This document shows, one piece after another, positions 1 through 10,525 of a stretch of DNA of 64,000 bases. Under the pieces are notes generated by a model. That model searched no databases. It was not told where the DNA came from and saw only the letters and a list, made by a program, of their open reading frames with translations. The stretch comes from Clavulina sp. PMI_390 (lineage: Eukaryota > Basidiomycota > Agaricomycetes > Cantharellales > Hydnaceae), in the NCBI GenBank assembly GCA_015039315.1, contig WIDE01000010.1, forward strand, positions 211,236 through 275,235, given 5' to 3'. The position numbers and the translations under genes were made by a program. Each line of letters starts with the position of its first letter. The first letter of the stretch is position 1.

Positions 1-107
1 AGAAAAAATGGGAGCCATGGATGGAAAAAATCCGCTGGGCGTCTTCCACCCGTGGGGAACACGAGCTTCGTAAGCGCCTCTTCCAGTTTTCATCGTCCTC
101 GTCTTGA
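1..107 (+). CDS. 3' end of an F-box family gene (cut by window edge)
   Basis: The frame that starts at base 3 reads K-K-W-E-P-W-M-E-K-I-R-W and ends at TGA 105-107. The W-E-x-W-M-E-K-I-(H/R)-W signature is the conserved C-terminal end of every F-box protein in this window (for example W-E-Q-W-M-E-K-I-R-W in the gene at 16662-18193). Only this last piece is present, so the cluster continues to the left. Whether the gene is intact cannot be judged. Confidence 0.8.
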   Translation, partial: KKWEPWMEKIRWASSTRGEHELRKRLFQFSSSSS

Positions 108-506
108 TTTTTCCCTTGCATCTAGAAGATTTTTGATTTATAATTCAATGCGTTCGTTCGATTACTGTACTTCCTTCATGTTAAGTTGCACAAAAAGGTG
201 GTTCGTGCGTGACCCTGTGCTAGGGTTGGAGATATAAAATTGCTTGAAAGCTATGGACTGTCGATAAATATCATGCAGGACTTTCCAAGAAATGCACTGG
301 AATCTTAAGTGGGCAACGCTGCAGCGCGACGAAAGGCACCTTGTGATACCACGGGCATAACCTCCGAGAGGACCGAATGGAACTACATGTTATGATATAC
401 GAGACGGGAGATTAGGGAGTATTATTATAAGATGATAAACGCAGCGTTTGCACGGACAGATATTGTTGGGGTTGAGGAAGCGTTCAACACGGTTAAAGGT
501 GGAATT

Positions 507-614
507 ACAATGAGTAAGTCCAATACAATGAGTAAGTCCAATACAATGAGTAAGTCCAATACAATGAGTAAGTCCAATACAATGAGTAAGTCCAATACAA
601 TGAGTAAGTCCAAT
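507..614. repeat. minisatellite, six perfect 18-bp units
   Basis: Six identical head-to-tail copies of acaatgagtaagtccaat run from 507 to 614. The unit is a multiple of three, so both strands stay open through it; on the plus strand it would encode a repeated M-S-K-S-N-T. Perfect identity of the copies points to recent or ongoing slippage. Confidence 0.97.
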
Positions 615-732
615 ACCATCAAAGAAGGAAAGCGCGGTGAGCTATTTGACCGCTCAAAGAGTGCATGTCTAATACTTAGTCTATTTAATAGCGAGGATGC
701 AATGAAAAGGAGAAAGAGCACTCCCATGCCGA

Positions 733-757
733 TTCTGTTCTGTTCTGTTCTGTTCTG
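733..757. repeat. (TTCTG)5 microsatellite
   Basis: Five perfect TTCTG units about 70 bp upstream of the first F-box start codon. Confidence 0.95.
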
Positions 758-823
758 TCCCGATGCAAGTCGCTGCAGCGCTTGCTTCGTAAACAAGCAA
801 CAACCGCTCTGCGCCGAATTTTC

Positions 824-2211
824 ATGTTCACTCAACGCTCACTTCGGACATCGATCAACTTGCTGCGGCAGGACGAAGACCTACATTCGGGTGACGATGG
901 GCTCGCCAGTAAACTATGGGAAGATAGGGTAAAGTTGGTATCATCGTCTTGTCATGCTTGCGCATTCTGTTCATCCCAACCCTGTCGATCTCCCCTTTAG
1001 CGCTAGTCAAAGTCTGGAGTTTATTGATAACCAATTATCTGAGATAGATGGGGAATTAAAACTGCTTGAGGGTCGGAGAGCTCATTTATTACACCAGCAG
1101 ACCATGGCGAGGCGAGCGCGGAACGCAATAGCTCCCATCAATCAACTTCCAGCCGAACTACTTAGCGAGATCCTACAGCTCTCCGCACTCCCCAGAAGCT
1201 ATTTCGATCACTTTGGGAGGTCTTGCATAGTTTGGGAGCTACCAGTGCTCTCTACGTGCCACTTTTGGCGGGAAATGGTTTTGGACCTCTCAGCCATGTG
1301 GGCGCAGATCTACATATCCGACGCCACCCCATTAGCAAAGATCAAAGCTTAGCTCCACCGCGCGCGAGATCTTTCTTTGAATTTTCACTTAGAGTTTCCT
1401 GATTATGAGAGTGTCAGGCATCACGAAAGGTCACAAAACATCCTCTCATCTTGGAACTTTGTGGCGGCTCGCAAGATCCGTTCTCTGAGTGTAGAAGGAC
1501 CGGTTCACCCCAACAGTTTCTTCCCTTTAAAAGGGAATATTTCCGAGCTGCGTAGCCTCAAAGTTTACTGTGATTTGGTGGAAGATGCAGAATCCACGTT
1601 CACTGTCTTCCCCTCTCATCTCCCCCCCAACCTCAGATTTTTGGAATTACGCATTGAAAATAATATTGATAGTTTTCTCACCATCAATTTAAGCCCTGTT
1701 GCAATACAGAACCTATCCAATCTGCAGTTCTTCCGTCTCTCTGGAGATCCCAAGCTACTCAATGCAAGAAACGCCTTTGCAACCTGCCGATCTCTCAAGG
1801 TCATCCGATGGGACCCCTCTGAGAGACTTGGTGAACCTCGACTTATGATCCCCAACGTGGAAGACCTTTTCATCATGGATTCTACCCTGCTCAAATCCAT
1901 TGAGCTTCCCAAGCTTCATACTCTCACCCTTTTTGACGTCGTGGAAGACACTTCCGAGGATCTCTTGCGCTTTTCGGGATTAAAAAAGCTGATTCTTGCA
2001 GAAGTTAACTGCATCAATAATCCCGCAGCTTTCTTGGCGGGGATCCCACAGGTTGTTCACCTGAAGCTTGAGACATTGGGACATGACCCAGAACCCATCA
2101 TACAAGCGCTCTGTTGCATCACTCCTGGAGCTAGTCCGGGAATCCTCACTGTTTGTGGAAAGTTTACACTGGGACCACCATCCATCTGAAGATTCTTATG
2201 ATTGGCTTTGA
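824..2211 (+). pseudogene. F-box family pseudogene (amber codon plus internal deletion)
   Basis: Exon 1 is 824-933 (M-F-T-Q-R-S start, phase-2 end, donor gttggt at 934). Exon 2 starts at 1007 and carries the coiled coil and F-box (I-N-Q-L-P-A-E-L-L-S-E-I-L). Two lesions are visible. TAG at 1350-1352 replaces the Trp codon found in the sister genes (the A-T-W-V-R-R-A context), although the frame stays open beyond it to 2189. About 60 codons are then missing near 2153, joining the L-T-V segment out of frame to the C-terminal H-W signature, which ends at TGA 2209-2211. Suppression of the amber alone would not restore the C-terminus, so I call it a pseudogene. The closest paralogue in arrangement is the next gene. 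Confidence 0.88.
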
Positions 2212-2899
2212 ACATACGGCAAACGAGCAGTGTGAGTAAATTCTTCTTTCTAGTTCCCTGTTTCCCCGTCCTGAAAATACCTCCAAACGGTTCAGATCTC
2301 TTCAAGTCCCAATCTTGATACTGGCTCTGAGCAGGAAACATGACCTTAGTAGTAATGGCAGGGGGCTATGAATATTATGACGCTTTGCGCTCGACTACTC
2401 CCTAGTGAGTCGTTTCAAAGCAGATTGCTGGAGTGCGTGAGAATATATGTTCATATACACCGGGATTAGAGAGTTTGGACAATCACGCATCGTGGACCAG
2501 GAATGAAAGATATAGAGAGTTTCTAAAGCAATGCACTTTTATGTGAAGTGCTCACAGTGATGATAGTGACTAGGAAGACAAACTACAGCAGCGCGAAGCT
2601 TCATCATAGGAGAATGAAGGAGCGAACTGCCATTAGTGGGCGAAGAGTATTTAGAAGATCGTCAAGGCGGTATCGGCACGGATGTAGTTGTAATCTGAGA
2701 GAGCATCAATGCGGCCAAGGGCAGCGATGAAGATTCGGAGGGGATCTGGTTCGTCAAGTTGTTTACACCTAGCCTGCAAGCACGTAAGGAATTGAAAATT
2801 TGTGGTCAAGGAAGAATGTCACTCGCACCCTGGCACAAGTTGGCGCCATGGTTGGTGATTTATAAACAAGTGACAACTGTTGCGTCAATCCAAACGTTC
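2212..2899. other. duplicated 3' flank between two F-box copies
   Basis: This spacer is a diverged copy of the DNA that follows the next F-box gene. The stretch near 2520-2549 (ttctaaagca, gcacttttat) matches 4649-4680, and the similarity continues into the copied last exon of MPP-beta at 2651-2734, then stops near 2735. The last 40 bp before the next start codon hold the family promoter element (ataaacaagtgacaac at 2862-2877). No gene supported. Confidence 0.7.
2651..2734 (-). pseudogene. orphan copy of the last MPP-beta exon
   Basis: Read on the minus strand this gives A-A-L-G-R-I-D-A-L-S-D-Y-N-Y-I-R-A-D-T-A and a TAA stop. It aligns without a gap to the last exon of the real MPP-beta gene ([20 protein letters not shown] at 4784-4867), with substitutions. 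The acceptor side and all upstream exons are absent, so it is a dead fragment. It sits in the same place relative to the F-box pseudogene as the real exon does relative to the intact F-box gene, marking a tandem segmental duplication. Confidence 0.9.
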
Positions 2900-4437
2900 A
2901 TGTTCACTCAGCGCTCACTTCGGACGTTGATCAGCTTGCTGCGGCGGGACGAAACCCCACATTCGGGTGACGATGAGCCTACAGACACAAAATGGGAGGA
3001 TACGCTAAAGTCAGTATTTCTGTTGTGTTTTCCCGATAGCTCTCGTCCACCGACACTAAACCGTATCTGTCTCCGTACAGGGAGACCCGATCCTTCGAGT
3101 TATATCATAGCCAACTCTCCGAGATATCTGAAGAGCTGAAACTGGTCGAAGACCGGAGAACTCAATTATTACGTCGACAGAAAATGGTGAATCGATCGCT
3201 GAACACCATGGTGTCGGTCAATCGACTTCCACCTGAGGTGCTTGGCGAGATACTAGAGCTCTCCATACACGTTTCAGATAATCGTTTATGCGCTGTTTGG
3301 GATAGTCCAGCGCTCTCCACATGCCATCTCTGGCGGGCTATAGTCTTGAAGCTCTCAGCGTTGTGGTCGCAGATTTCTATATCAGAGACTACCCCTTGGG
3401 AGCAGGCCGCCACTTGGGTTCGCCGTGCAGGAAATCGTCCCTTGGATATCTACCTGGTGTTTCCCCCGGAATACAGCTCCGCGGAATTCTTGAAAGAAAA
3501 ATCCAAGAGAGTCATTTCAGCTTGGAATTTGGTGCCAGCTCGCCGAATACAATATCTGTCGATCACAGGATGCATCGAACCTTCGTCCATCTTCCCTCTG
3601 AAGAGAGATACTACCAACCTGCAAACCCTCATAGTGAGATGTGAGGTTTTGGACACACCACAAGTTGCGCAATCCTCATTCACTATCTTTCCTTCCCATA
3701 TCCCGCACAGTCTTAAAATAATGGTAGTGGATAGCGAGGATGAAAATTTACCTCAATTTACTCTCTGTCCCATTGAAGCGCCGGATTTGTCCCATCTGGA
3801 GATCCTTAGTTTTGCTGGCGACATCAAGCTGCTCGACATGAGCAAGATGTTAGCAACCTGCCATTCGCTCAAGGGCATGCGTTGGGACTACTTTGAAGGC
3901 TGTGATGGACCTCGGATCACGCTTCCCAATCTGGAGCACCTCGTCATTGTTGACCCTGAGGTACTCAGATTCCTCGAGCTTCCCAAGCTCCACACCCTCA
4001 CGCTTGACGAGGTCCTACCTCGGACCCCCAATGATCTTTTGCGCCTCACAAGCCTGAAAAAGCTTGTTGTTTTTTATGTTTCGATGATCGATGATCTTAC
4101 AGCATTCCTGGACGGAATTCCACACGTTGTTCACCTCAAGTTCGAAAGAACTGCAAGCCTGGAGCCGATCCTGGAGGCCCTCTGCCAGTCCACACCCGGA
4201 ACTACCCCAGGGACACTCAATGTTCCATGTCCCAATCTTCGGGTATTGGAATGCGTTCCAATTGTGGATTTCAATATCTGGAAGCCTCTTTTGGAGTTGC
4301 GCGCCTTGGCGCCTTCATCACCCCTCGAGATATGGCTTGAAGACAGGAATCCGCCAGAACCAGAAAAGTGGGAGGAGTGGATGGAACAAATACACTGGGA
4401 CTCAACTCCAGCTGACGACGAGTATTCGTTGCTATAA
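2900..4437 (+). CDS. F-box protein, cluster family (488 aa)
   Basis: Exons 2900-3009 and 3081-4437. The 110-nt first exon ends in phase 2 (donor gtcagt) and the acceptor at 3079-3080 restores Lys37. F-box proteins act as substrate receptors of SCF ubiquitin ligases; that role is inferred from the family. Layout: a conserved N-terminal peptide (1-36), a heptad-rich region (about 48-75), an F-box (about 83-130, V-N-R-L-P-P-E-V-L-G-E-I-L), a W-x-Q-I-S-I-S-E segment, then irregular leucine-rich repeats with a recurrent L-P-N-L-E-x-L / L-E-L-P-K-L-H-T-L theme, ending in W-E-E-W-M-E-Q-I-H-W. The divergent LRR half would be the substrate-binding part. It converges on MPP-beta. This is the reference intact member for the cluster. 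Confidence 0.87.
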
Positions 4438-4783
4438 TCGAGGATGAACATCGTGAGTCGTCCTCCTTCTTTCTCTCATCATTAGATATCTCGCTGAGAA
4501 GCGGTTTCAAGGTATACCTTAAGAGAGCCACTATTTCTTATCGAACAACTACCACAATATATCGTTCTCTCACATGAGTTCACGCTAAGACGAGGGATTA
4601 GGCAACAGTGACACATCGTGGATCAGAGTCGAAAAAACCATATATAGGGCTTCTAAAGCAAATGCACTTTTATGCGAAGTGGGGGAAGGCTATATAGCGT
4701 GGTGTAGTCACGAGGGAGAGGGGGGGAAACTACACCTCATCACAACAGACGGTAATGAACTACCATTAGGAGGCGAATGTTAT
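4438..4783. other. convergent intergenic region
   Basis: Shared 3' space of the F-box gene (+) and MPP-beta (-). Part of it (about 4620-4783) is the template of the diverged copy at about 2500-2650. No gene seen. Confidence 0.7.
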
Positions 4784-6540
4784 TTAGTAGATCATCGAAG
4801 CGGTATCGGCGCGAATACGGTTGTAGTCGAGGAGGCCCTCGATGCGGCCAAGGGCAGCGATGGCAATCTGTTAGAACGAGCAGTGAGAGGGAGCGGGAGC
4901 GTGGGAAAGAATCCGGCCAATCAGCATCCCGACATCTCAACAAATAATAAAAAGACTCACGTCCTTGTCCCACAGGTACTTCTGCGCCACGCGCTGGATG
5001 TCCTCAACAGTAACACCGTTGACAGAGCTCTCAATCTGCTTGGGCGTGTACCGCCTGCCAGTCGTGACGAGCTGCCTTCCGATATCCTCCGCCACGGCCG
5101 TCGAGCCGTCCAAGCTAAGCAGCAAGCTCGCCTTGAGCTGGCTCTTGGCGCGCTCCACCTCCGTCACAGTCGGCGCAATGCTCATGCGGGTCCACTCCTT
5201 GAGCGTGAAATGCACAAGGTCATCCACATTCATGAGGTTCTCCGTAACAAGGTAGATACCCCACAGGCCCGTATCAGAGTACGAGGTCGAGAACGAGAGA
5301 TAGCTGTTCGCGAGGTTGTTGCTCGTGATGATGTGGCTGAGGCGCGACGAGAGCAGCGGGCTCGCGCCGAGCGAGCGGTCCCAGTTCCCGAAAATGGACT
5401 GCAGGACGAGCATGGGGAAGTAGTCGGGCGAGCGCCAGCCGACACCTTCCACGGCAATGGCAATGTTGGCCGTGTCCATCGTGTCGTCGCGCACGCGGAC
5501 CTCGGAGCCGACGAACGAGGTCTTGGGGCCGGTCGAGCGGCCGAGGGCGATGGGGTTTGAGGACACGGGGAGAGAGGCAAAGTGCTGTTCGGCGAGCTTG
5601 ACGAGCTCGGCGTGTTCGACACCGCCCGTGCCGACGAGGACCATACGGTCGGCGGTGTAGTTGGTCTGGATGTAGTTGGAAAGGTCGTCACGCTTGATGG
5701 AGAGGATGTTCTTCTTGGGTCCGAGGATGGTTCGCCCAAGAGCCTGGCCTATATTGCGCAATGTGTGTAATGCAATAGGTCAGATACACGCAAGGAACAA
5801 GAAACAGTCCAACAACGTGTCGAGTACAAGAGAAAAAGAAAACTCACCCTGGAAGGCAACAGAGTGAAGGTGGTCAAAGACGACTTCTTCATGCTGCTTG
5901 TCAACTTCCTCCTGCTCACGCAGAATCACGTCACGTTCCCGCTCAACGGCAGAGGCCTCGAGCTTGGAGTTCTGGAGGATGTCGCTGATGATGTCAACAG
6001 CCTTGGGGACGTCTTTCCTGAAGCTCTTTGCGTAGTAGACGGTCTGTTCGCGCGAGGTGTACGCATTCAGGTGAGCACCGAGGTTCTCGACCTCGAGCTC
6101 GAGCCCTTGCTGCGAGCGGGTCTTGGTACCCTTGAAGGCCATGTGCTCGAGGAAGTGAGCAGTTCCGCTGGTAGCGTCTGTCTCTGCGCGCGAGCCTGCG
6201 TCGATCCAGACACCGACAGTGGCCGTCTGGGCACTGGGGTGGGCTTCGGTCGCGACGGTGAGCCCATTGGAGAGTGTTGAAATCTCCGTGATGGGTGAGG
6301 CAGCCGTCGCTAGTGCACGAGTAGCCTGCTGTTAGTCATGAGCGTTGAGAATGTCGACGTCGTCACCACCGTTGTGGGCGAGTGAGAAAAATTCGGAAAG
6401 AGCGAGTTTTGTGAATCAGGAAACTTTTTCGTTGCCGGAGCGAGTGACGTGTGTTGACAAGACAAGACCCTCACCTTGCGCACAGGGGTGGATGTCCTCA
6501 GTCCACGCTTGAGGGACGTTGAGAGGTAGCGGGACGCCAT
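4784..6540 (-). CDS. MAS1: mitochondrial processing peptidase beta subunit (471 aa)
   Basis: Exons 6475-6540, 5848-6325, 4961-5748 and 4784-4867, all phase-consistent. This is the catalytic subunit of the matrix peptidase that removes N-terminal presequences from imported mitochondrial proteins (family M16); it works as a dimer with the alpha subunit. The zinc site is complete: H79-F-L-E82-H83 and, 76 residues later, E159 in L-R-E-Q-E-E, the H-x-x-E-H-x76-E pattern of the family. The N-terminus ([15 protein letters not shown]) is Arg/Ser/Leu-rich without acids, as expected of a mitochondrial presequence. The C-terminus [12 protein letters not shown] is typical. It is divergently paired with the syntaxin gene 127 bp away. 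A dead copy of the last exon lies at 2651-2734. Confidence 0.97.
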
Positions 6541-6667
6541 CGTTTGAGGTGAACGGTGTGCGAAAACGGGAATAAGTACAAGAGAGGAAGTGTGTGTTCG
6601 GCTGTGACGCGGCGCTTATTTGGTCAGCCTACTCCCACCTATCTTCATACCGACTACTAGATCATAC
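6541..6667. promoter_or_regulatory. 127-bp divergent promoter, MPP-beta / syntaxin
   Basis: The start codons of MPP-beta (6540, -) and syntaxin (6668, +) face away from each other over 127 bp, so both promoters lie here. It contains CTTATTTGGTCAG at 6615-6627, the same 13-mer found upstream of an F-box gene at 22625-22637. Confidence 0.75.
6615..6627. promoter_or_regulatory. shared 13-bp element CTTATTTGGTCAG
   Basis: Exact match to 22625-22637, where it precedes an F-box gene start, and a near match to 20640-20651. Read on the other strand it is CTGACCAAATAAG. Function unknown; a promoter role is inferred from position. Confidence 0.55.
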
Positions 6668-7942
6668 ATGTCCTTCAACGACTTTGACGTCGAGCGGGGC
6701 ACCTCGGCAGCACGCTCGGCCCTGCCCAGCTCACCCGAGGACGCCCAGTTCAAAAACCTGCAGCAGTCGCTCTCCATCCAGGTGTTCAAGATCAACGCCA
6801 ATGTTCAGGGCATCCTCAAGCTCGTCGACCAACTCGGAACTGGTCGCGACACCGGCTCAATACGAAAGACTCTGTATGTCTCTGCCGCCAAGCTATCTTG
6901 AGCGTCTCTCTTGCGAGGTAGCCTTGTTCATCGACTGTGCCTCCTTTTCTGCTATTCAAGCCATGACCTCACCGAATCAACGAGGGACATGGTCAAGCGT
7001 GGCTCCGACGACCTGAAGCGTCTAGTATCTCTAGGGAATAATCTGGTATGTATCGCCAACTCTTTCCATCCACCCTTCAACCATGCCGACACCACCCCTT
7101 ACCCGCGCCGTAGCCGCAGCACAAGACCGCGGTCCAGAAAACATCGCACGACATGCAACTCTCCCTCGTCGCCTTCCAACGCGCTCAAAAGGTCAGCGCA
7201 GAACGACAACGGACAGTCGTAGAGACCGCAAAGCGCGTTATCGATGACGAGACATCCGGCCCAGATGAGACGTATGTCTATGTCCCGTTCCCCCCCTTCC
7301 TTTTGCTGTGCGATTGCATATGACTCAACTGCGTTTCGTATCTACAGTGACGGTGCCGGATCATCGCACCAACCCCTTCTCCAAGAACAAGCACAAGTGC
7401 AACAGTAAGCCATCTTGCAATCCGCATGTGTGCGCGGTTGACGTGACGACTGAATGCGGACAAACGCACATGCACAATAGACAAACCCTCTCACCGGCAG
7501 ACCTCGCATTCCAAGAAACCCTAATACAAGAACGCGAAGCTGAAATCCGCGAGATCGAGACTGGTATACACGAGCTCAACGAGATCTTCCGGGATATTGG
7601 AACGATGGTGATCGAGCAGGGTGGCATGCTAGGTGCGCGTGTGCATTCTCATCTCCCCACTAGCCTCTGAATTCGCTGACGTCGTCTTATGTATTAAAAC
7701 AGAGAATATCGAGAACAACGTTACGAATGTCGCAAGAGATATCCGAGGGGCGAACGAGGAACTGGGGCAGGCGTCGGAGTATCAGCGGAAAGCGGGCCGG
7801 AGAGCATTATGTCTGATGATAGTGCTCGTCATTGTCGTGGCTGTCGTTCTATTAGCAGTGAGTCCTTCAGGCGCTTTCTCTGTTCTCCCTGTCTGACTCG
7901 GTAACCTGACTAATCCTGCTCGTTTTGTAGATCCTCGCGTAA
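6668..7942 (+). CDS. PEP12: Pep12/syntaxin-7 type Qa-SNARE (272 aa)
   Basis: Exons 6668-6873, 6961-7045, 7120-7271, 7348-7404, 7481-7632, 7703-7857 and 7931-7942; the last exon only encodes I-L-A-stop. It is a t-SNARE for fusion at the endosome/prevacuolar compartment. The N-terminal region holds the helical Habc part (K-I-N-A-N-V-Q-G-I ... S-A-E-R-Q-R). The SNARE motif runs from about E-R-E-A-E-I-R-E-I-E through the zero-layer Gln in M-V-I-E-Q-G-G-M-L to Y-Q-R-K-A-G-R-R, followed by one C-terminal membrane anchor (L-C-L-M-I-V-L-V-I-V-V-A-V-V-L-L-A). The E-I-F-R-D-I-G and E-N-I-E-N-N-V segments fit the Pep12/STX7 group better than plasma-membrane Sso. A degenerate copy with introns lies at 12672-13920. 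Confidence 0.93.
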
Positions 7943-8448
7943 TAGACCACCCCCACCCGGCTTTCTCTCGTACCCATGTCGTCGTTTTGTGGATATCTGA
8001 TATACCCCCTTTGGACATACTCTCCGATCTATATGCGCTATCGTGTGCCTGATGTCATTTATGTTCATTAAGCACTCCTTCCATTATGGTACTAATGTCA
8101 AGTGTAGCTTTATGTCTGCTGAACCCGTCTGTCGGCCGGTTCTCGCTTGCATTCACTGGAGCAGGACCACCGACCGAGCTCCTCCTGCATATACACCGGG
8201 CGATGCGAGAATCGATCTCTGATCTATACGAGCCATATCTGTGCGGCTGCTGTCTTCGGGAACACCCTCGACCAAACTTGCGAAGGGCATAATGAGTTGC
8301 ATAGTCTGGAGAACGCGAATGCCTCGATGCGACTTTTGCAAAGTGTAGAAGGAATTAGATTGCGGCAAAGTACTGATCTTGAGCCAATGTGAGGGAAAGA
8401 AAAGAGGAGGCCTATCGTATAGCTTGCTTGTGTTCTCTGCGTTGGCGG
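7943..8448. other. convergent 3' spacer
   Basis: Common 3' flank of syntaxin (+) and the next F-box gene (-). The first 100 bp resemble the 3' flank of the dead syntaxin near 13870-13920 (gtcgtcgttttgtgg against catcgtcttttctgtgg). No gene seen. Confidence 0.6.
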
Positions 8449-9954
8449 TCACGTCTCGCGCCATACCCGCGGATGATCTTCCCAATGAATTTCTTCCATC
8501 CACTTCTCCCAGTGGACTCCTTCAGGGCGGCTCCAGGGTGATAACCATATTTGGAGCGGCGACCAAGGTGTCGAGACCCGTCGGTCAATGAGAGGTTTCA
8601 ATGTGTCGACACCCGGCATCCCAATGAACTCCAGCACTTGGAGAACGGGACATGGAACCGTGAGGGTCCTTGGGGTCGCTCCGGGGGCGATGCGACAGAG
8701 ACCTTTCAGAATGGGATCTACGGCTTCAATGGATATAAACCTTAGATGCACGATGCACGAGACACTTTCGAAGAATGCTGGAACATTATCGAGAGATTCA
8801 ACGTCATCAATGCTCAGGTTTCTAAGGCTTGGGAGACGCGAAAGATGGCGACAAGTTTCGCTCTCGAGCTTGTCGACAAGGAGAGTATGAACACTAGGGA
8901 GCTCGAGAGATTCGAGCAGTGCGAGGCCAGCCAGTTCAAGGTATTCGAGGTTAGGGAGCACTATTGGAGCTCCACTGAGCGCTCTTCGAAGGTCCCATGT
9001 AAGGGTTTTGAGCGAAGTGCAACTCCGAAGGGCCTGGCTTGGGGGATCAACTCCACAAAGTCGAAGAGTTTGTAGATGAGACAAATCCGCAACGACTGAT
9101 ATTGGACAGAATAAAAATGACACTGGGTCACTTTCTAAGATAAGCTCGAGTGTCCTGAGGGTGGAGGGTACTTGAGAAGAGAAGATGGTGAATGAGGGTG
9201 CTCCATCCGCGGATTCGTCCTCAACGTGACCGTCGACACTCAGCGTACACATATCAACGATGTTACCTCTCAAAGGGAATATAATGGAGGCATCTCCGCC
9301 CCCGTAAATTTCGACAGCGCGAATCCGATGAGTGGAGATAAGCGTCCAAGCTGACACAATAGCCTCCCTCATATCCCCGTCATCAACCGGAAACTCCAAA
9401 GTAACATCCAACGGACAGTTTGCTGCTCGAGAGACCCATTCATTGATCTCTTTTAGTGAGGTTAGCCCCGAGATCTTAACCCGGGACCACACCGGTGACA
9501 GGCCAAGGATAATAGTTCGCCAGAGATGGCAGGTACAGAACACGGGCCTATTCCAGATACGGTCAGTGGACCAGGACGGAATCTCCATTGAAATACGCAG
9601 GATCTCGCCAAGAACCTCCACTGGCAGTTGATTGATCGGCATCATGGCGTTCTGAGCTTGCGCAAGGCCCAGTTTCACCATGTGCTCCTGGTGATCAAGG
9701 TGAGCTATCCGCTCCTTCAGTAACTCTTTTTCTTGAGATATCTCGGAGAGACGATGGTTATAGAAACCAAGAGGTTGAGCACTATGAAATGACATGGGAA
9801 TGGTTCAGGCGGAAATGAACTAGTGCAGAAAACGAAAAGCCACGAACTTATCAGTTCTCCATTTTTCGCGTACAGGGAGATTCTCGTCCGACTGAGGGCT
9901 CTCATCTCGCTTTAGTAACTTGATCAATGTCCGAAGTGAGCGTTGAGTGAACAT
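8449..9954 (-). CDS. F-box protein, cluster family (479 aa)
   Basis: Exons 9848-9954 (107 nt) and 8449-9781, with a 66-bp intron (donor gttcgt). This is the only member whose first exon is one codon shorter than 110 nt; phase is kept. The start at 9952-9954 is chosen because M-F-T-Q-R-S begins there in all sisters, although the frame is open 18 codons further upstream. Coiled coil about 47-75, F-box about 85-130 (I-N-Q-L-P-V-E-V-L-G-E-I-L), LRR-like C-terminal half, end signature W-E-K-W-M-E-E-I-H-W. Intact. Confidence 0.86.
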
Positions 9955-10525
9955 GGAGGGTTCGCGCATAGTTGTGGTTTGTTGATTTGCCAATCCCAAG
10001 AAGGACAAATTATTCTTTCTCGGCGTAGGCAGCGAACTCTCAGAACCTGGTGATTCCGTTCTCCATCGTTACTTTATCTCGCTGCAGGTCCATGTTATCG
10101 GCTTCAGAGACGAAAGATATATAGAATAACGCTTAAACCCTTACTCCACCTGCTTCTGGATAATCGTAGGCACACAGTGTAGATTCACGATTGTCCACCT
10201 GGCTGATGTCTTCGAGAACAACCACTACAGCGCACTGGCGGGATAAATTCGTGGGATTAATGAGCTGTAAGGGATGATATCCTGCTAATTACGCTACGCT
10301 ACAATATTCAAGTTCGAACACGGCAGTTTGTCCTGTCCTGCCTTTGACTCGACACGTTGATATAGCGAGACAGCAGCATGTTGTGATAAACCCCAAGACA
10401 CGTAAGATTCCGAGCGGAACGGAGTTACTGATAGGACATCAAGACATATGTTCGTTATCATAATCTGGAAGAAGAAAAAAACCACCATGCAGCCCTCTCA
10501 ATGCCCGCATCCTCCATCGCCGCAG
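9955..10525. other. intergenic
   Basis: 5' flank of the gene on the left and 3' flank of the gene on the right. A weak form of the family promoter element (gttgtggtttgttg) lies at 9971-9984. Nothing else recognised. Confidence 0.6.

Larger units (their letters stand above)
108..823. other. intergenic, with two tandem repeats
   Basis: Spacer between the truncated F-box gene and the next copy. It holds the 18-bp minisatellite (507-614) and a pentanucleotide run (733-757). Short open frames occur, but the longest exists only because the 18-bp unit is a multiple of three. No supported gene. Confidence 0.6.

Noticed and set aside
432..932. Plus-strand frame containing repeated M-S-K-S-N-T
   Set aside because: It is created by the 18-bp minisatellite; there is no start context or similarity outside the repeat.
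4679..5560. 293-codon plus-strand frame
   Set aside because: It is the antisense of MPP-beta exon 3 and 4; the opposite strand encodes a complete, motif-bearing enzyme.
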